Below are positions 50,762 to 59,335 of a DNA stretch of 64,000 nucleotides, piece after piece. Where the stretch lies: the NCBI GenBank assembly GCA_944322965.1, contig CALUQR010000005.1, forward strand, positions 1-64,000, read 5' to 3'. Positions within the stretch are counted from its first letter, which is position 1, and each line of letters opens with the position of its first letter. This DNA is from Vulcanimicrobiota bacterium (GTDB lineage: Bacteria; Vulcanimicrobiota; Xenobia; Xenobiales; Xenobiaceae). The position numbers and the translations under genes were made by a program. The notes under the pieces are model-generated. The model was not told the DNA's origin and did no database searches. It saw only the letters and a program-made list of their open reading frames with translations.

Positions 50762-51916
50762 ATGGCGCGCGTCGACAGTGAAGAGTATTTAGAGGGCTTA
50801 GCCCAGCGTTTGCGGGAGGCCTTCCCCCAGGCTTTAGATGGGGAGGGGAGGGTCAATTTAAAAGAGCTCTTACCCGAACAATTACAGGAGTTTTGCGCAA
50901 TTTTAGGGGAGTCCAGCTACCGGGCGGGCCAGCTCTTGCGCTGGATCTACGTGCAGCGGGTTACCGACTTCCAGGCGATGAGCAATATCTCCGCCCGTCT
51001 GCGGGCCCGCTTAGAGCGCTTGGCGGTCCTTTCCCAGTTGCAGCTCTTGACCCCTAAGCACTCCCGCCAAGATACCTCTAAATTCCTCTTTGGCTTACCC
51101 GACGGCCAGATGGTAGAGTGCGTCAAGATGCGCTATTTAGAGCATTTGGGCCCGGAGCGGGTGGCGGTCTGTATCTCCAGTCAGGTGGGTTGCGCTATGG
51201 GTTGCCAATTCTGCGCCTCCGGCCAGGCGGGATTAGTGCGCAACTTAAAGGCTTGGGAGATAGTCGATCAGGCGCTGCAGATCCAGCGCCAGTTAGACGC
51301 TAAGGGGGAGCGGGTAGCCAACGTAGTCTTTATGGGTATCGGCGAGCCTTTCAATAATTTTGATAACGTCTTGCGGGCTATCCAGCTGCTCAATTGCGGC
51401 GAGGGTTTTGGGGTAGGTATGCGCCATATCGCCCTCTCTACTTGCGGGATCGTGCCCGGCATCGAGCGTTTGACGGAGTTGGCCTACCCCTTAAAGTTGG
51501 CTATCTCTTTGCACGCTACCACCGACGAATTGCGCAACCGCCTGATGCCCGTCAATAGGCGCTGGAATTTAGAGGCCCTCTTGGGGGCCTGCAGGCGCTA
51601 CCAAGAGCGGGTGGGGCGGCGCATTACCTTCGAATACGTGATGTTGGAGGGGGTCAACGATAGCCCCGAGGATGCGGAGCGCTTAGTGCGCCTCTTGCAC
51701 GGCATCCGCTCTTTAGTCAATCTCATCCCTTGGAACGCGGTCGACCATCCTACCTTTAAGCGCAGTTCCCCGGAGCGGGTGCGCAAATTCCAAGAGCGGG
51801 TCCAGCGCTTAGGTCTGCGTTGTACTTTGCGCCGGGAGAAGGGGAGCGATATTGACGCCGCTTGCGGCCAGTTGCGCCTGCGCCAGGCGGCCCAAGTTGA
51901 GCCGGTAGAAGCCTAG
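50762..51916 (+). CDS. rlmN: Dual-specificity RNA methyltransferase RlmN
   Basis: RlmN methylates C2 of A2503 in 23S rRNA and A37 in some tRNAs with a radical SAM mechanism. The 384-aa protein has the cluster motif CAMGCQFCASG (CxxxCxxC) near 142-149, FMGIGEPFNNFDNV in the SAM site, a long SLHATTDELRNRLMPVNRRW motif and VMLEGVNDSPEDAERLVRLL. The conserved Cys pair (near residue 119 and in DAACGQLR at the end) serves as methyl carrier and base. The ATG follows AGGTGAAGA. It is the first clear gene of the run towards FhaA. Confidence 0.96.
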   Translation: MARVDSEEYLEGLAQRLREAFPQALDGEGRVNLKELLPEQLQEFCAILGESSYRAGQLLRWIYVQRVTDFQAMSNISARLRARLERLAVLSQLQLLTPKHSRQDTSKFLFGLPDGQMVECVKMRYLEHLGPERVAVCISSQVGCAMGCQFCASGQAGLVRNLKAWEIVDQALQIQRQLDAKGERVANVVFMGIGEPFNNFDNVLRAIQLLNCGEGFGVGMRHIALSTCGIVPGIERLTELAYPLKLAISLHATTDELRNRLMPVNRRWNLEALLGACRRYQERVGRRITFEYVMLEGVNDSPEDAERLVRLLHGIRSLVNLIPWNAVDHPTFKRSSPERVRKFQERVQRLGLRCTLRREKGSDIDAACGQLRLRQAAQVEPVEA

Positions 51917-51937
51917 AGGGAGGGGGGCTTAAGGGCG

Positions 51938-52633
51938 GTGGGTATCTTACGCAAGATTGAGCGGGCCATAGAGTCTAGATTGGAGGGCGGGGCTCCGGCG
52001 GGCGATCTGCACGTCTTAGAGGCCGCGCGCAACGTCTGCCGCCAGCTCTTAGATCACAAATTCCGCTGGCGCAAGCGCACCTTCCTCCCCAATATGCTCT
52101 TAGTCCCCTTTAAGGACCCGCATAAGGCTCCGCCCCACTACGCGGCGGAATTAGTGCGCTTAGTCCAAGAGTCGCTCTCGGGCAGTATCTTTGAGCTCTT
52201 AGCCCCCTTCCAGGCTAAATTGGTCCCGCGGGAGGCCGGTTTTGAAACGGTAGAGGTGGGCTGGATGGATGAGCGCCAGCAGATCGCTTTGGGCTTAATA
52301 GAGTGTCTCGAAGGGCCCGCTCAGGGGAAGCGCTGGCTCATTCCGCGCCAGGGGGCTATCTTGGGGCGGGGCGGCGAGGTCCCGCTGGCCATTGTGGGCG
52401 ATCTCTTGATGTCTCGCCACCACCTGAAGATAGCGGTCGTAGCCGGAGGGCGCATCCTCTTAGAGGATCTGGGCTCTAGCAACGGCACCCAGGTGGGGGG
52501 CAAGGTTCTACCCCCGCGCCACAAGGTAGTAGTCAATAGCGGGACCCGCCTGGAAGCGGGCTGCTCTAGCTTCGTAGCCGCCGCCTTCCCCGCCCAGTAT
52601 GAGCGCTGGCAGGAGGGGGTCTTGCCCTCCTAA
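51938..52633 (+). CDS. FhaA-like protein (DUF3662-like plus FHA)
   Basis: A 231-aa phosphothreonine-binding regulator. The N-terminal segment MGILRKIERAIESRLEGG matches the opening of actinobacterial FhaA, and the C-terminal FHA domain (about 135-225) shows LGRGGEVPLAIVGDLLMSRHHLKI and DLGSSNGTQVGG, the core pattern GR...SRxH...SSNGT. It is a GTG start 21 nt after rlmN. A second FHA protein, with a membrane helix, is at 57439 next to RodA and PBP, as in the FhaA/FhaB set. No Ser/Thr kinase is in the window to supply the phosphopeptide. It converges with the gene at 52635. Confidence 0.87.
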   Translation: MGILRKIERAIESRLEGGAPAGDLHVLEAARNVCRQLLDHKFRWRKRTFLPNMLLVPFKDPHKAPPHYAAELVRLVQESLSGSIFELLAPFQAKLVPREAGFETVEVGWMDERQQIALGLIECLEGPAQGKRWLIPRQGAILGRGGEVPLAIVGDLLMSRHHLKIAVVAGGRILLEDLGSSNGTQVGGKVLPPRHKVVVNSGTRLEAGCSSFVAAAFPAQYERWQEGVLPS

Positions 52634-52634
52634 C

Positions 52635-53126
52635 TTAGCTATGCGGGGGCAGGATGACGATAAATTTTACCGTGTTACCCTCCGTCTGGAAGCCTAAACC
52701 TAAGCTCTTATAGATGTAGAGGGACTGCTTGGCTTGATTTTTGGCGGTAGGCAACTCGTGGGCTAAGTAGCCGGTACCGTAAGCTGCAATAAATTTTTCG
52801 ATGGGATCGCCCACTTGGATCCCCTTAGAGGTGGGGATGCCCGGCTTATCGATGTAGAATTGGAACGCTTGGCCCTGGGAGTCGTAATTGATCTGCAAGC
52901 CGTTGAGGTAGTAGATCCAGAAGGGGCGGTTTTTGCCCACAAAGACCTGGTCGGCTTGGGGATCGCGCTGCAGCTGTTGCTCACACTGGGCGATGGGCAT
53001 CCCGATCTGGAAGGGTCCCACCCCTTGGCCGGGCCTAATATCCCAGCCGCTTTGGGCGGCGCCCGGGAGGCCCAATTGGGCCCAGAGGCTTAAGCAGAGA
53101 ACTAAGAAGAGATAAAATTTACGCAT
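52635..53126 (-). CDS. Secreted protein with GVG-type repeat (paralog of 43628 gene)
   Basis: A 163-aa exported protein (signal peptide about 1-25, AAQ-S). Its mature part has two units of the type GVGPFQIGMPIAQCEQQLQ and GIQVGDPIEKFIAAYGTG, plus YIYKSLGLGFQTEGNTVKFIVIL. These match the repeat pattern in the 284-aa protein at 43628-44482. Function unknown. There is no clear ribosome site ahead of the ATG at 53126. It lies between FhaA and the YbjN-like gene on the opposite strand, and its stop is 2 nt after the FhaA stop. Confidence 0.82.
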   Translation of the reverse strand: MRKFYLFLVLCLSLWAQLGLPGAAQSGWDIRPGQGVGPFQIGMPIAQCEQQLQRDPQADQVFVGKNRPFWIYYLNGLQINYDSQGQAFQFYIDKPGIPTSKGIQVGDPIEKFIAAYGTGYLAHELPTAKNQAKQSLYIYKSLGLGFQTEGNTVKFIVILPPHS

Positions 53127-53276
53127 CGTGGGGGCGGGGTTCTAAATTATGGGGCCATTTCCTTGTTACAATTTTGGCCAGAGCGAAGGGAGCCAGCTCT
53201 AAACTCCGAAAGGCCTAGCGGCCCTGGGTAATTGCTATTCAACAGGGCTACTTTTAGAGAGGTATAAGCCTTAAAG

Positions 53277-53684
53277 ATGATCGATATTGGCAAACTACTC
53301 CAGGAAGCCGGTTTAAATTACGAAATCGACGAAGATGGCGATTATAATCTCGTTATGGCCCTGGGCAACGAGGGGAAGAACGGCGTCGAGCGCACCCAGT
53401 TAGTTATCGTCTGCGGCCAATTGCAGGGGGAAGATCCGGAATTTATTCATATCTGGTCCAAGGCGACCGAAGTCGACAGTTTGAAAGAGGCCGATTTCTT
53501 GCGGGTTATGCAAGATAGCGGCCGCCAAGTGATGGGGGGCTGGGAGATCGCCGGCAATAACCTGATCTTCACCGTTAAGACGGGGATCCGCCTCACCGCC
53601 GACGAGTTGAGCACTATTATTAGCTTCGTAGCCTATGAAGCCGACGAGATGGAAGCTTCCTTCTCTGACGAGGATATTAACTAA
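53277..53684 (+). CDS. YbjN-domain protein
   Basis: A 135-aa acidic cytosolic protein. The core LLQEAGLNYEIDEDGDYNLVMAL followed by strand-rich TQLVIVCGQLQGEDPEFIHIWSKA and a helix near EADFLRVMQDS resembles the YbjN family (type III chaperone-like fold), a stress-linked protein of unclear role in cyanobacteria and enterobacteria. The match is by pattern. GAGGT is 13 nt before the ATG. lgt follows after 15 nt, so both are likely on one transcript. Confidence 0.72.
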   Translation: MIDIGKLLQEAGLNYEIDEDGDYNLVMALGNEGKNGVERTQLVIVCGQLQGEDPEFIHIWSKATEVDSLKEADFLRVMQDSGRQVMGGWEIAGNNLIFTVKTGIRLTADELSTIISFVAYEADEMEASFSDEDIN

Positions 53685-53699
53685 AGACTCCTCCCTCCC

Positions 53700-54479
53700 A
53701 TGATCCACTTCACCCCGCCTCCCGACTTCCACCTTTGGGGGCCCTTAGTCGTAAACGTACACAGTTTAGCCTTCTGCGTGGGGGCTCTGGCGGCTTACCT
53801 TTGGACCTGGAAGCGCTTAGAAGCGGACTACCGCGAGCATCTAGATAATATCGCCCTCTGGATGACCGTGGGGGGATTATTGGGGGCGCGCCTACTCTTT
53901 GCTCTAGTCAATTACCAACTCCTCACTAGTCCCGCCCAGATCTTGGCCTTCTGGGAAGGAGGGCTCATCTCTTACGGGGGCTTCGCGGGAGCTATAGCGG
54001 CCTGGTGGGGTTACCTCCGTTATTACGGTCTCTCCCCGGCGCGCTTCGCCCAAGCCATGGGTCCGCCCGCCCTTTTAGGTTGGGGCTTGGGGCGCTGGGG
54101 CTGCTTCCTAGCCTGGAATGGGGAACTGGGGGTCTATACCGATCTCCCCTGGGGCTTCCAGGTGGGGGAGGACGCGCCTCGCCATCCGGTGATGCTCTAT
54201 CTGGCCCTCTGGAATTGTCTGTGGGGCTTAGCCTGCGCTAAGTTGAGCCCGCGCTGGCAGGTAAATGGCGCGGCCTTGTCCCTCTTCTTCTTTGGGGCGG
54301 GGCGGGCGGTACTCGATTATTGGCGGGATTACGATCCCAGCTGGCTCTATTGGGGCTCTTTGGCCTTCTCCTTAATGTGGGTAATCTTGGCCTTCTACTT
54401 AATGAAGATCTGGCCTTATTCCGCTTCTACGGCCCCTAGTGAGTCGAAGCCAACCGAGCCTGCGGAGGGCGCCATTTAA
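53700..54479 (+). CDS. lgt: Prolipoprotein diacylglyceryl transferase
   Basis: Lgt transfers diacylglycerol from phosphatidylglycerol to the lipobox Cys of prelipoproteins. The 259-aa protein has about seven membrane helices. LLGARLLFALVNYQLL, GGLISYGGFAGAIAAWW and GRWGCFLAWNGELG are recognisable forms of the Lgt signature (usual GRxGNFxNxExxG). The substitution GNFIN to GCFLAWN is unusual but the Arg, Gly and Glu are kept. PVMLYLALWN near the C-terminal half is typical. There is no Shine-Dalgarno site before the ATG, consistent with coupling to the YbjN-like gene. Confidence 0.94.
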   Translation: MIHFTPPPDFHLWGPLVVNVHSLAFCVGALAAYLWTWKRLEADYREHLDNIALWMTVGGLLGARLLFALVNYQLLTSPAQILAFWEGGLISYGGFAGAIAAWWGYLRYYGLSPARFAQAMGPPALLGWGLGRWGCFLAWNGELGVYTDLPWGFQVGEDAPRHPVMLYLALWNCLWGLACAKLSPRWQVNGAALSLFFFGAGRAVLDYWRDYDPSWLYWGSLAFSLMWVILAFYLMKIWPYSASTAPSESKPTEPAEGAI

Positions 54480-54574
54480 AAAGAGAAAAGCGCCAGTCCC
54501 CTCAGCTGGGAGGGCAGCGCTCCTCTAAAAGATTTCATAATCTACTCTTTAGAGGTCCAGCCTCTAAGGGGGGC

Positions 54575-54805
54575 TTACTTAGCCCGATAAACGATACGCC
54601 CCTTATTGAGGTCGTAAGGGCACAGCTCTACGGTAACTCTATCCCCAGGTAAAATGCGGATCCAATGCTTGCGGATTCTGCCAGAGATGTGGGCGGAAAC
54701 CTCGTAACCATTCTCTAATTTTACTTTGAAACTAGCGTCCCGATAAGCATCGGTCACGATGCCTTCGACTTCGATCTTGCCTTTATCAGCTCCGTCGGAT
54801 GCCAA
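54575..54805 (-). CDS. infA: Translation initiation factor IF-1
   Basis: IF-1 binds the ribosomal A-site during initiation. The 76-aa protein has the S1-type OB fold: [47 protein letters not shown] and [13 protein letters not shown]. The start is a TTG (54803-54805) behind AGGAGGAAG at the right distance; there is no ATG nearby that keeps the N-terminus. IF-1 genes starting with TTG are unusual. It is monocistronic here and away from its common place near rpmJ and rpsM. A promoter is at 54900-54927 on the minus strand. Confidence 0.95.
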   Translation of the reverse strand: MASDGADKGKIEVEGIVTDAYRDASFKVKLENGYEVSAHISGRIRKHWIRILPGDRVTVELCPYDLNKGRIVYRAK

Positions 54806-54899
54806 AATAATCTTCCTCCTCTTAATTTTGGTCAGTCGCCCTTCTACCTTGGCGGAGGCGCGGAGGCTCTCCGGGCTAGGGCCCGCTAACCCGCTCTAA

Positions 54900-54927
54900 A
54901 TATTACAGTATTACCTTTTAAATGCAA
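54900..54927 (-). promoter_or_regulatory. Sigma-70-type promoter for infA
   Basis: On the minus strand TTGCAT (54922-54927), a 16-nt spacer and TAATAT (54900-54905) form a good promoter, with transcription starting near 54893 and an 85-nt leader to the infA start. The rest of the gap 54806-55106 is GC-rich and holds no gene that I can support. Confidence 0.65.
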
Positions 54928-55106
54928 GTAGTTAGCGGCTTTTTTTTACTTTTAGCGGCCGGGCGGGCCCTCTTGGGGGCGGGTTCGGGGCTCTAGGGGA
55001 GGGGGAGAAGGTTAGCCTCTTGCAGAAGCCCCAGCCTGGCCTTTAGAGGCTCTGGGGGGTAGAGAGCTACTGAGGGAGCTAGAGGGAGGTCTAGGTTTTA
55101 GCTACA

Positions 55107-56201
55107 ATGTCCTACCTGTATGAATGTCTGCGCTCTATGAAGGATTGCGGAGCGTCCGATCTCTACCTGGTGGCGGGCGACGCCCCCATCTTGCGCGTTA
55201 ACGGTCTCCTCCAGCGTTTGACTGAGGAGTATATCTTGCCCCACGAGTTTGTAGAGGGGGTGGCCCAGGAGATCTTTAGCGATCGCCAGCTGGAAGACTT
55301 AAAGCGCCAGAAGAATCTCGATTTCGCCTTGGAGTTGGGCCACCAAGAGGAAGGGGGCCCCTGGCGTCTGCGCGGCAACGTCTATTACCAAAAGAACGGG
55401 CTCAATATCGTCTTGCGCCTCATCCCCGCCCAGATTCCCACCTTAGAGTCTTTAGGGCTCCCCGATACCTTGCGCAAGTTAGTTAAGCACCATCAGGGCT
55501 TAGTCTTATGTACGGGCCAGGCGGGTTGCGGTAAGACGTCGACTATCGCCGCCCTCTTAGATCTGGTCAACGAGAGCCGCCCCGCCCACATTATTACCGT
55601 AGAGGACCCCATAGAGTACGTCTTTACCAATAAGTTGGCCCTCATCAACCAGCGCCAGGTGGGGCGGGATGTAGAGAGCTTCGCCCTGGCCCTCAAAGGG
55701 GCTCTGCGCGAGGACCCGGACGTCATCTTTGTGGGCGAATTGCGCGACTTAGAGACCATCTCCTTGGCCATTACGGCGGCGGAGACGGGCCACTTAGTCT
55801 TTGGCACTCTGCATACCAACTCGGCGGCTAAGGCTATCGACCGTTTGATCGACGCCTTCCCCATCGACCAGCAGGCCCAAGTGCGCACCATGATCAGCGA
55901 GTCTCTGCGGGGCGTCGTCGCTCAACAGCTCATTCCGCGTAAAGACGGCCAAGGGCGAGCTTTAGCCTGTGAGCTTTTGATCAATAATACGGGTATCGCC
56001 AACTTAATTCGCGATGGCAAGACCTACCAGATTACGGTAGCCATGCAGACGGGTAAGAAAGATGGAATGTGCGTTATGGATAATTCCATCTTAGAGCTCT
56101 ACCAGCAGGGAATTATCTCCCACGAAGAGGCGGAATCGCGCTCTAATAACCGCGATCTCTACCGCCACGCGCCGGAAGTTAAACAGGAAGGGAAGGCCTA
56201 G
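55107..56201 (+). CDS. Type IV pilus retraction ATPase PilT (copy 1)
   Basis: A 364-aa hexameric ATPase that retracts type IV pili for twitching motility or DNA uptake. It has the PilT N-terminal domain (MKDCGASDLYLVAGDAPILRVNG), Walker A GQAGCGKTST near 139, Asp box VEDPIEYVFTN, Walker B DPDVIFVGELRD, His box FGTLHTNSAAKAIDR and the end motif ANLIRDGKTYQI. The Cys in the P-loop is not common. The ATG at 55107 has a ribosome site about 16 nt upstream, slightly far. The second pilT begins 4 nt after the stop. No pilB, pilC or pilA is in the window. Confidence 0.94.
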   Translation: MSYLYECLRSMKDCGASDLYLVAGDAPILRVNGLLQRLTEEYILPHEFVEGVAQEIFSDRQLEDLKRQKNLDFALELGHQEEGGPWRLRGNVYYQKNGLNIVLRLIPAQIPTLESLGLPDTLRKLVKHHQGLVLCTGQAGCGKTSTIAALLDLVNESRPAHIITVEDPIEYVFTNKLALINQRQVGRDVESFALALKGALREDPDVIFVGELRDLETISLAITAAETGHLVFGTLHTNSAAKAIDRLIDAFPIDQQAQVRTMISESLRGVVAQQLIPRKDGQGRALACELLINNTGIANLIRDGKTYQITVAMQTGKKDGMCVMDNSILELYQQGIISHEEAESRSNNRDLYRHAPEVKQEGKA

Positions 56202-56205
56202 GTCG

Positions 56206-57438
56206 ATGTCTTTTTTCTCTAATTTTACTAAACGTTTCGTAGCGGAGAATAAGAGCGCCCCGGAAGAGGCGCCCGCCCCTAAGCCTGCCCCCGCGCCCCC
56301 TAAGGAGGAGCCCGTAGAGGAGGTAGAGGAGGGGACTCCGCCCCAGATCGCCCCGGTCGAGGTCCCCGAAGATTACGACTTAGAGCTCTTATTGCGCACT
56401 CTGGTAGCTCAAAAGGGCTCCGACCTCCACTTGTCGGTAGGGGAAAAGCCTATCTTCCGCATTAATGGCGACCTGCACCGGGCTACTTGCGCTCCGCTCA
56501 CCCAAGAGCGAGCCCAGAAGATGCTCTACCCTCTAGTCTCCGCGGAGCGCCGCTTAGAGTATGAGCGCTGCGGCAACTTAGACTTCGCCCACGAGATCCC
56601 CGATCTGGCCCGCTTCCGCGCCAACTATTTCCGCCAGCGTCTGGGCATGGGGGCCGTCTTCCGGGAGATCCCCAGTAAGATCCCCACTATCGACGACTTA
56701 AATCTGCCCCCCATCCTCAAGAAGATCGCCCTCTTTAAAAAGGGTATCGTCTTAGTGACGGGCCCCACCGGCTCCGGTAAATCGACGACCTTGGCGGCCA
56801 TGATCGATTATATCAACCGCACCCGCCACGCCCACATCATCACTATCGAAGACCCGGTGGAATTTACCCACCACAATAAGCAGGCTATTATCGACCACCG
56901 CGAGGTGGGCAACCAGGCCCTCTCTTTTGCCGACGCCTTGCGCGCCTCGTTGCGCGAAGATCCCGATATTATTCTGGTGGGCGAGATGCGCGATTTAGAT
57001 ACTATCTATAACGCCATTAAAGCGGCGGAGACTGGGGCTTTAGTCTTTGGTACCCTGCACACTAACTCGGCGGCCAAGACTATCGACCGCATTATCGACG
57101 TCTTCCCCGCCAAACAGCAGGAGACCATCCGGGCTATGCTCAGCGAGTCCTTCCGGGCGGTGGTGGCCCAATTGCTCTTAAAGCGCAAGGGCGGTAAGGG
57201 GCGCGTGGCCGTCCACGAGATCTTAATTGGGGATACGGGTTTAAGTAACCTTATCCGTGAGGGCAAGACCTCCCAGATCAATAACTATATCCAGACGGGT
57301 CGCAATTTAGGTATGCAGAGTATGGATATGGGCTTAATTGAGCTCCTGCGCACGGGGGCTATCGATAAGGCCACGGCGCGCGAATACTGTCACGATCCCA
57401 ATACTTTCCGCAATAGTGGGTTCGATTTGAGCAAATAG
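56206..57438 (+). CDS. Type IV pilus retraction ATPase PilT/PilU (copy 2)
   Basis: A 410-aa paralog of the preceding gene. An N-terminal 45-residue Pro/Glu-rich segment (about 15-60) is followed by the PilT domain ending ...LLRTLVAQKGSDLHLSVGEKPIFRING. Walker A is GPTGSGKSTT near 185, with DPVEFTHHNK, DPDIILVGEMRD, GTLHTNSAAKTIDR and SNLIREGKTSQI, all standard. The pair resembles the PilT-PilU tandem, where the second motor assists the first. The membrane FHA gene begins at the next base after the stop. Whether it retracts or regulates cannot be told. Confidence 0.93.
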   Translation: MSFFSNFTKRFVAENKSAPEEAPAPKPAPAPPKEEPVEEVEEGTPPQIAPVEVPEDYDLELLLRTLVAQKGSDLHLSVGEKPIFRINGDLHRATCAPLTQERAQKMLYPLVSAERRLEYERCGNLDFAHEIPDLARFRANYFRQRLGMGAVFREIPSKIPTIDDLNLPPILKKIALFKKGIVLVTGPTGSGKSTTLAAMIDYINRTRHAHIITIEDPVEFTHHNKQAIIDHREVGNQALSFADALRASLREDPDIILVGEMRDLDTIYNAIKAAETGALVFGTLHTNSAAKTIDRIIDVFPAKQQETIRAMLSESFRAVVAQLLLKRKGGKGRVAVHEILIGDTGLSNLIREGKTSQINNYIQTGRNLGMQSMDMGLIELLRTGAIDKATAREYCHDPNTFRNSGFDLSK

Positions 57439-58035
57439 ATGGGCAACGAGAGCCTCCTCTACTTCCTGAAGTTCCCCCTTTTGGGACTCGTCTATCTCTT
57501 CGTCCTCTCCGCTTTGTGGGTCATCGTGCGCTCTCTGCCCGAACCTACGGCGAAGGGCAAGAAGGGGGAGCGGAGCGGGGAGAGCCAGGAAGAGGAGGCC
57601 CTCAACCCCTCGACGACCCTCTCTGGAGTGCAGCCCGCCTCTTTGAATTCTACTTTGGGCTTTGGGGAAGGGCAGCGCCAACTTACCCAAGAGGAGTTAA
57701 CTTTAAGCTCCTTACCTACGGCGGTCGGCTTAGAGAGCGTCAACGGCCCCTACTTAGAGGTGGTGGCTAGCTCCAATTTGACGGCCAAGATCATACCTTT
57801 AACTCAGGAGATCGTCTTGGGGCGCTCTAAGGATTGTCACGTGCGCCTCCAAGACGCCTTCGTCTCCAGCGCCCACGCTACTATCTATCCGGCCAATGGG
57901 GGGTACGCCTTAGAGGATTTGGGCAGTCGCAACGGTACCTTCTACCGGGAGGTCCCGCTCCAGGAGCCGGTACTCCTCCAAGAGGGAGATATATTTAGTA
58001 TTGGAGACAACGTCTTCCGCTACCGCCAAGGATAG
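57439..58035 (+). CDS. Membrane FHA protein (FhaB-like)
   Basis: A 198-aa protein with one N-terminal membrane helix (LLGLVYLFVLSALWVIVRSL, about 12-33), a Lys/Glu/Ser linker and a C-terminal FHA domain (about 115-198): EIVLGRSKDCHVRLQDAFVSSAHATI and LEDLGSRNGTFY, with the usual Gly-Arg-Ser, Ser-Ala-His and Arg-Asn-Gly. It has the FhaB form known in Actinobacteria, where FhaB sits before RodA, PBP and a Ser/Thr kinase. Here it is followed by the RodA-like gene at once. The ATG directly follows the pilT stop. Confidence 0.9.
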   Translation: MGNESLLYFLKFPLLGLVYLFVLSALWVIVRSLPEPTAKGKKGERSGESQEEEALNPSTTLSGVQPASLNSTLGFGEGQRQLTQEELTLSSLPTAVGLESVNGPYLEVVASSNLTAKIIPLTQEIVLGRSKDCHVRLQDAFVSSAHATIYPANGGYALEDLGSRNGTFYREVPLQEPVLLQEGDIFSIGDNVFRYRQG

Positions 58036-58072
58036 GGCGCTCTCCAGCTCGCGTTGGGCTGGGGCTGGGCTA

Positions 58073-59335
58073 ATGGCCATCGTCACCGCCATTATAGCCT
58101 ACGGTTCCTTTGTGCTGACCTACCTCTTGCCCCCGCAGATCCCCCCCATTCAGCCCTACCAGTACGGGGCCCTCTTGGCGGGCTCGGGCTGGGTAGCCTG
58201 GCTCTTGCTCAATTGGCGCCAGGAGCGGGGCGACCCTTGCCTCTTGCCCTGCGCCCTCTTTTTGGTGAGCGTCAGTTGGTTAGAGATCTACTCTTTAGGT
58301 TTGGCCACCCAAGATTACGCCCAGGGGCCGCGCCAGGCCGTCTTTACCGCCCTCTCCTTGGGGGTCATGGTGGCTATGGTCTATTTTTTGGGCAATTATC
58401 GCGTCCTGGAGGAGTATAAGTATACCTTCCTCTGCGGGGGGCTGGTCATGCAGATCTTGGTAATGCTCTTTGGGGTCTCCATTAATGGGGCTACGCTCTG
58501 GTTCCGCATCGGGGGGATAAGTATTCAGCCCATAGAGTTTGTGAAGATCTGCCTCATTATCTTCTTGGCCGCTTATCTGCGCCAATTCCGCTACTGGCTG
58601 CGTTTGGGATTCGTCTCTAAGGCGGGGCGTCTGCCGCGCAAGGCTTTAGTTATGTTGGGGGTGGGGATGGCGGTGGCGGAGCTCTTATTGGTAGCCCAGC
58701 GCGACTTGGGGATGGCCCTCTTGCTCTTTGGGATCTTTATCTCCATGTTTTATGTCACTACGGGGCGGCGCGATATAGTGGCTCTGACCTTTTTGCTCTC
58801 CGGGGCCGGGGCTTACCTCTGTTGGAAGTACTTTACTCACGTCCAGATCCGCGTGGCCAACTGGCTCGATCCTTTCGCCCAGTATGAGGACCGGGGCTAC
58901 CAGATGTGTCAGGCCCTCTTCAGTTTGGGCAACGCCGGTTTAGATGGGACGGGCTTAGGGCTCAGCCAGGCCTACCGCATCCCTGAAGTGGTCAACGACT
59001 TTACCTTCGTAGCTTTGACGGAGGAGTTGGGCCTTTTGGGGATCGCCGCCTTAATTTTGGGGGTCGTCCTCTTAGTGGCCCGCTGCTTCGGGGTGGCCTT
59101 GCGGGCCCAAGATGAGTTTGGAGCCATCTTAGCTACCGGTTTAGCTAGCCTCTTCGCTTGGCAGAGCCTAATTATTATGCTGGGGGTAACGAAGATGTTG
59201 CCTATGACCGGCATTACTCTGCCCTTCGTCAGCGCCGGAGGTTGTTCGCTCCTCTCTAGCTTTATGGTCTTGGCCCTAGTGTGGATTATCGACGCTCAGG
59301 ATGGGCGCAGCAACGCCCTGGGGGGTGAAGGATGA
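58073..59335 (+). CDS. SEDS glycosyltransferase (RodA/FtsW family)
   Basis: An inner-membrane peptidoglycan polymerase with about ten helices. AQRDLGMALLLFGIFISMFY, VANWLDPFAQYEDRGYQMCQALFSLGNAGLDGTGLG (including the Asp region) and FTFVALTEELGLLG with GITLPFVSAGGCSLLSSF at the end are the core motifs. A TTG at 58001 would overlap the FHA gene and extend the N-terminus by 24 residues; the ATG at 58073 is preferred, giving 420 aa. Its stop overlaps the PBP start (ATGA). Elongation (RodA) or division (FtsW) cannot be told apart here. Confidence 0.93.
   Translation: MAIVTAIIAYGSFVLTYLLPPQIPPIQPYQYGALLAGSGWVAWLLLNWRQERGDPCLLPCALFLVSVSWLEIYSLGLATQDYAQGPRQAVFTALSLGVMVAMVYFLGNYRVLEEYKYTFLCGGLVMQILVMLFGVSINGATLWFRIGGISIQPIEFVKICLIIFLAAYLRQFRYWLRLGFVSKAGRLPRKALVMLGVGMAVAELLLVAQRDLGMALLLFGIFISMFYVTTGRRDIVALTFLLSGAGAYLCWKYFTHVQIRVANWLDPFAQYEDRGYQMCQALFSLGNAGLDGTGLGLSQAYRIPEVVNDFTFVALTEELGLLGIAALILGVVLLVARCFGVALRAQDEFGAILATGLASLFAWQSLIIMLGVTKMLPMTGITLPFVSAGGCSLLSSFMVLALVWIIDAQDGRSNALGGEG

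Noticed and set aside
54480-54540. Intrinsic terminator right after lgt
   Set aside because: AGCGC/GCGCT can pair but the stem is poorly matched inside and no T-run follows.
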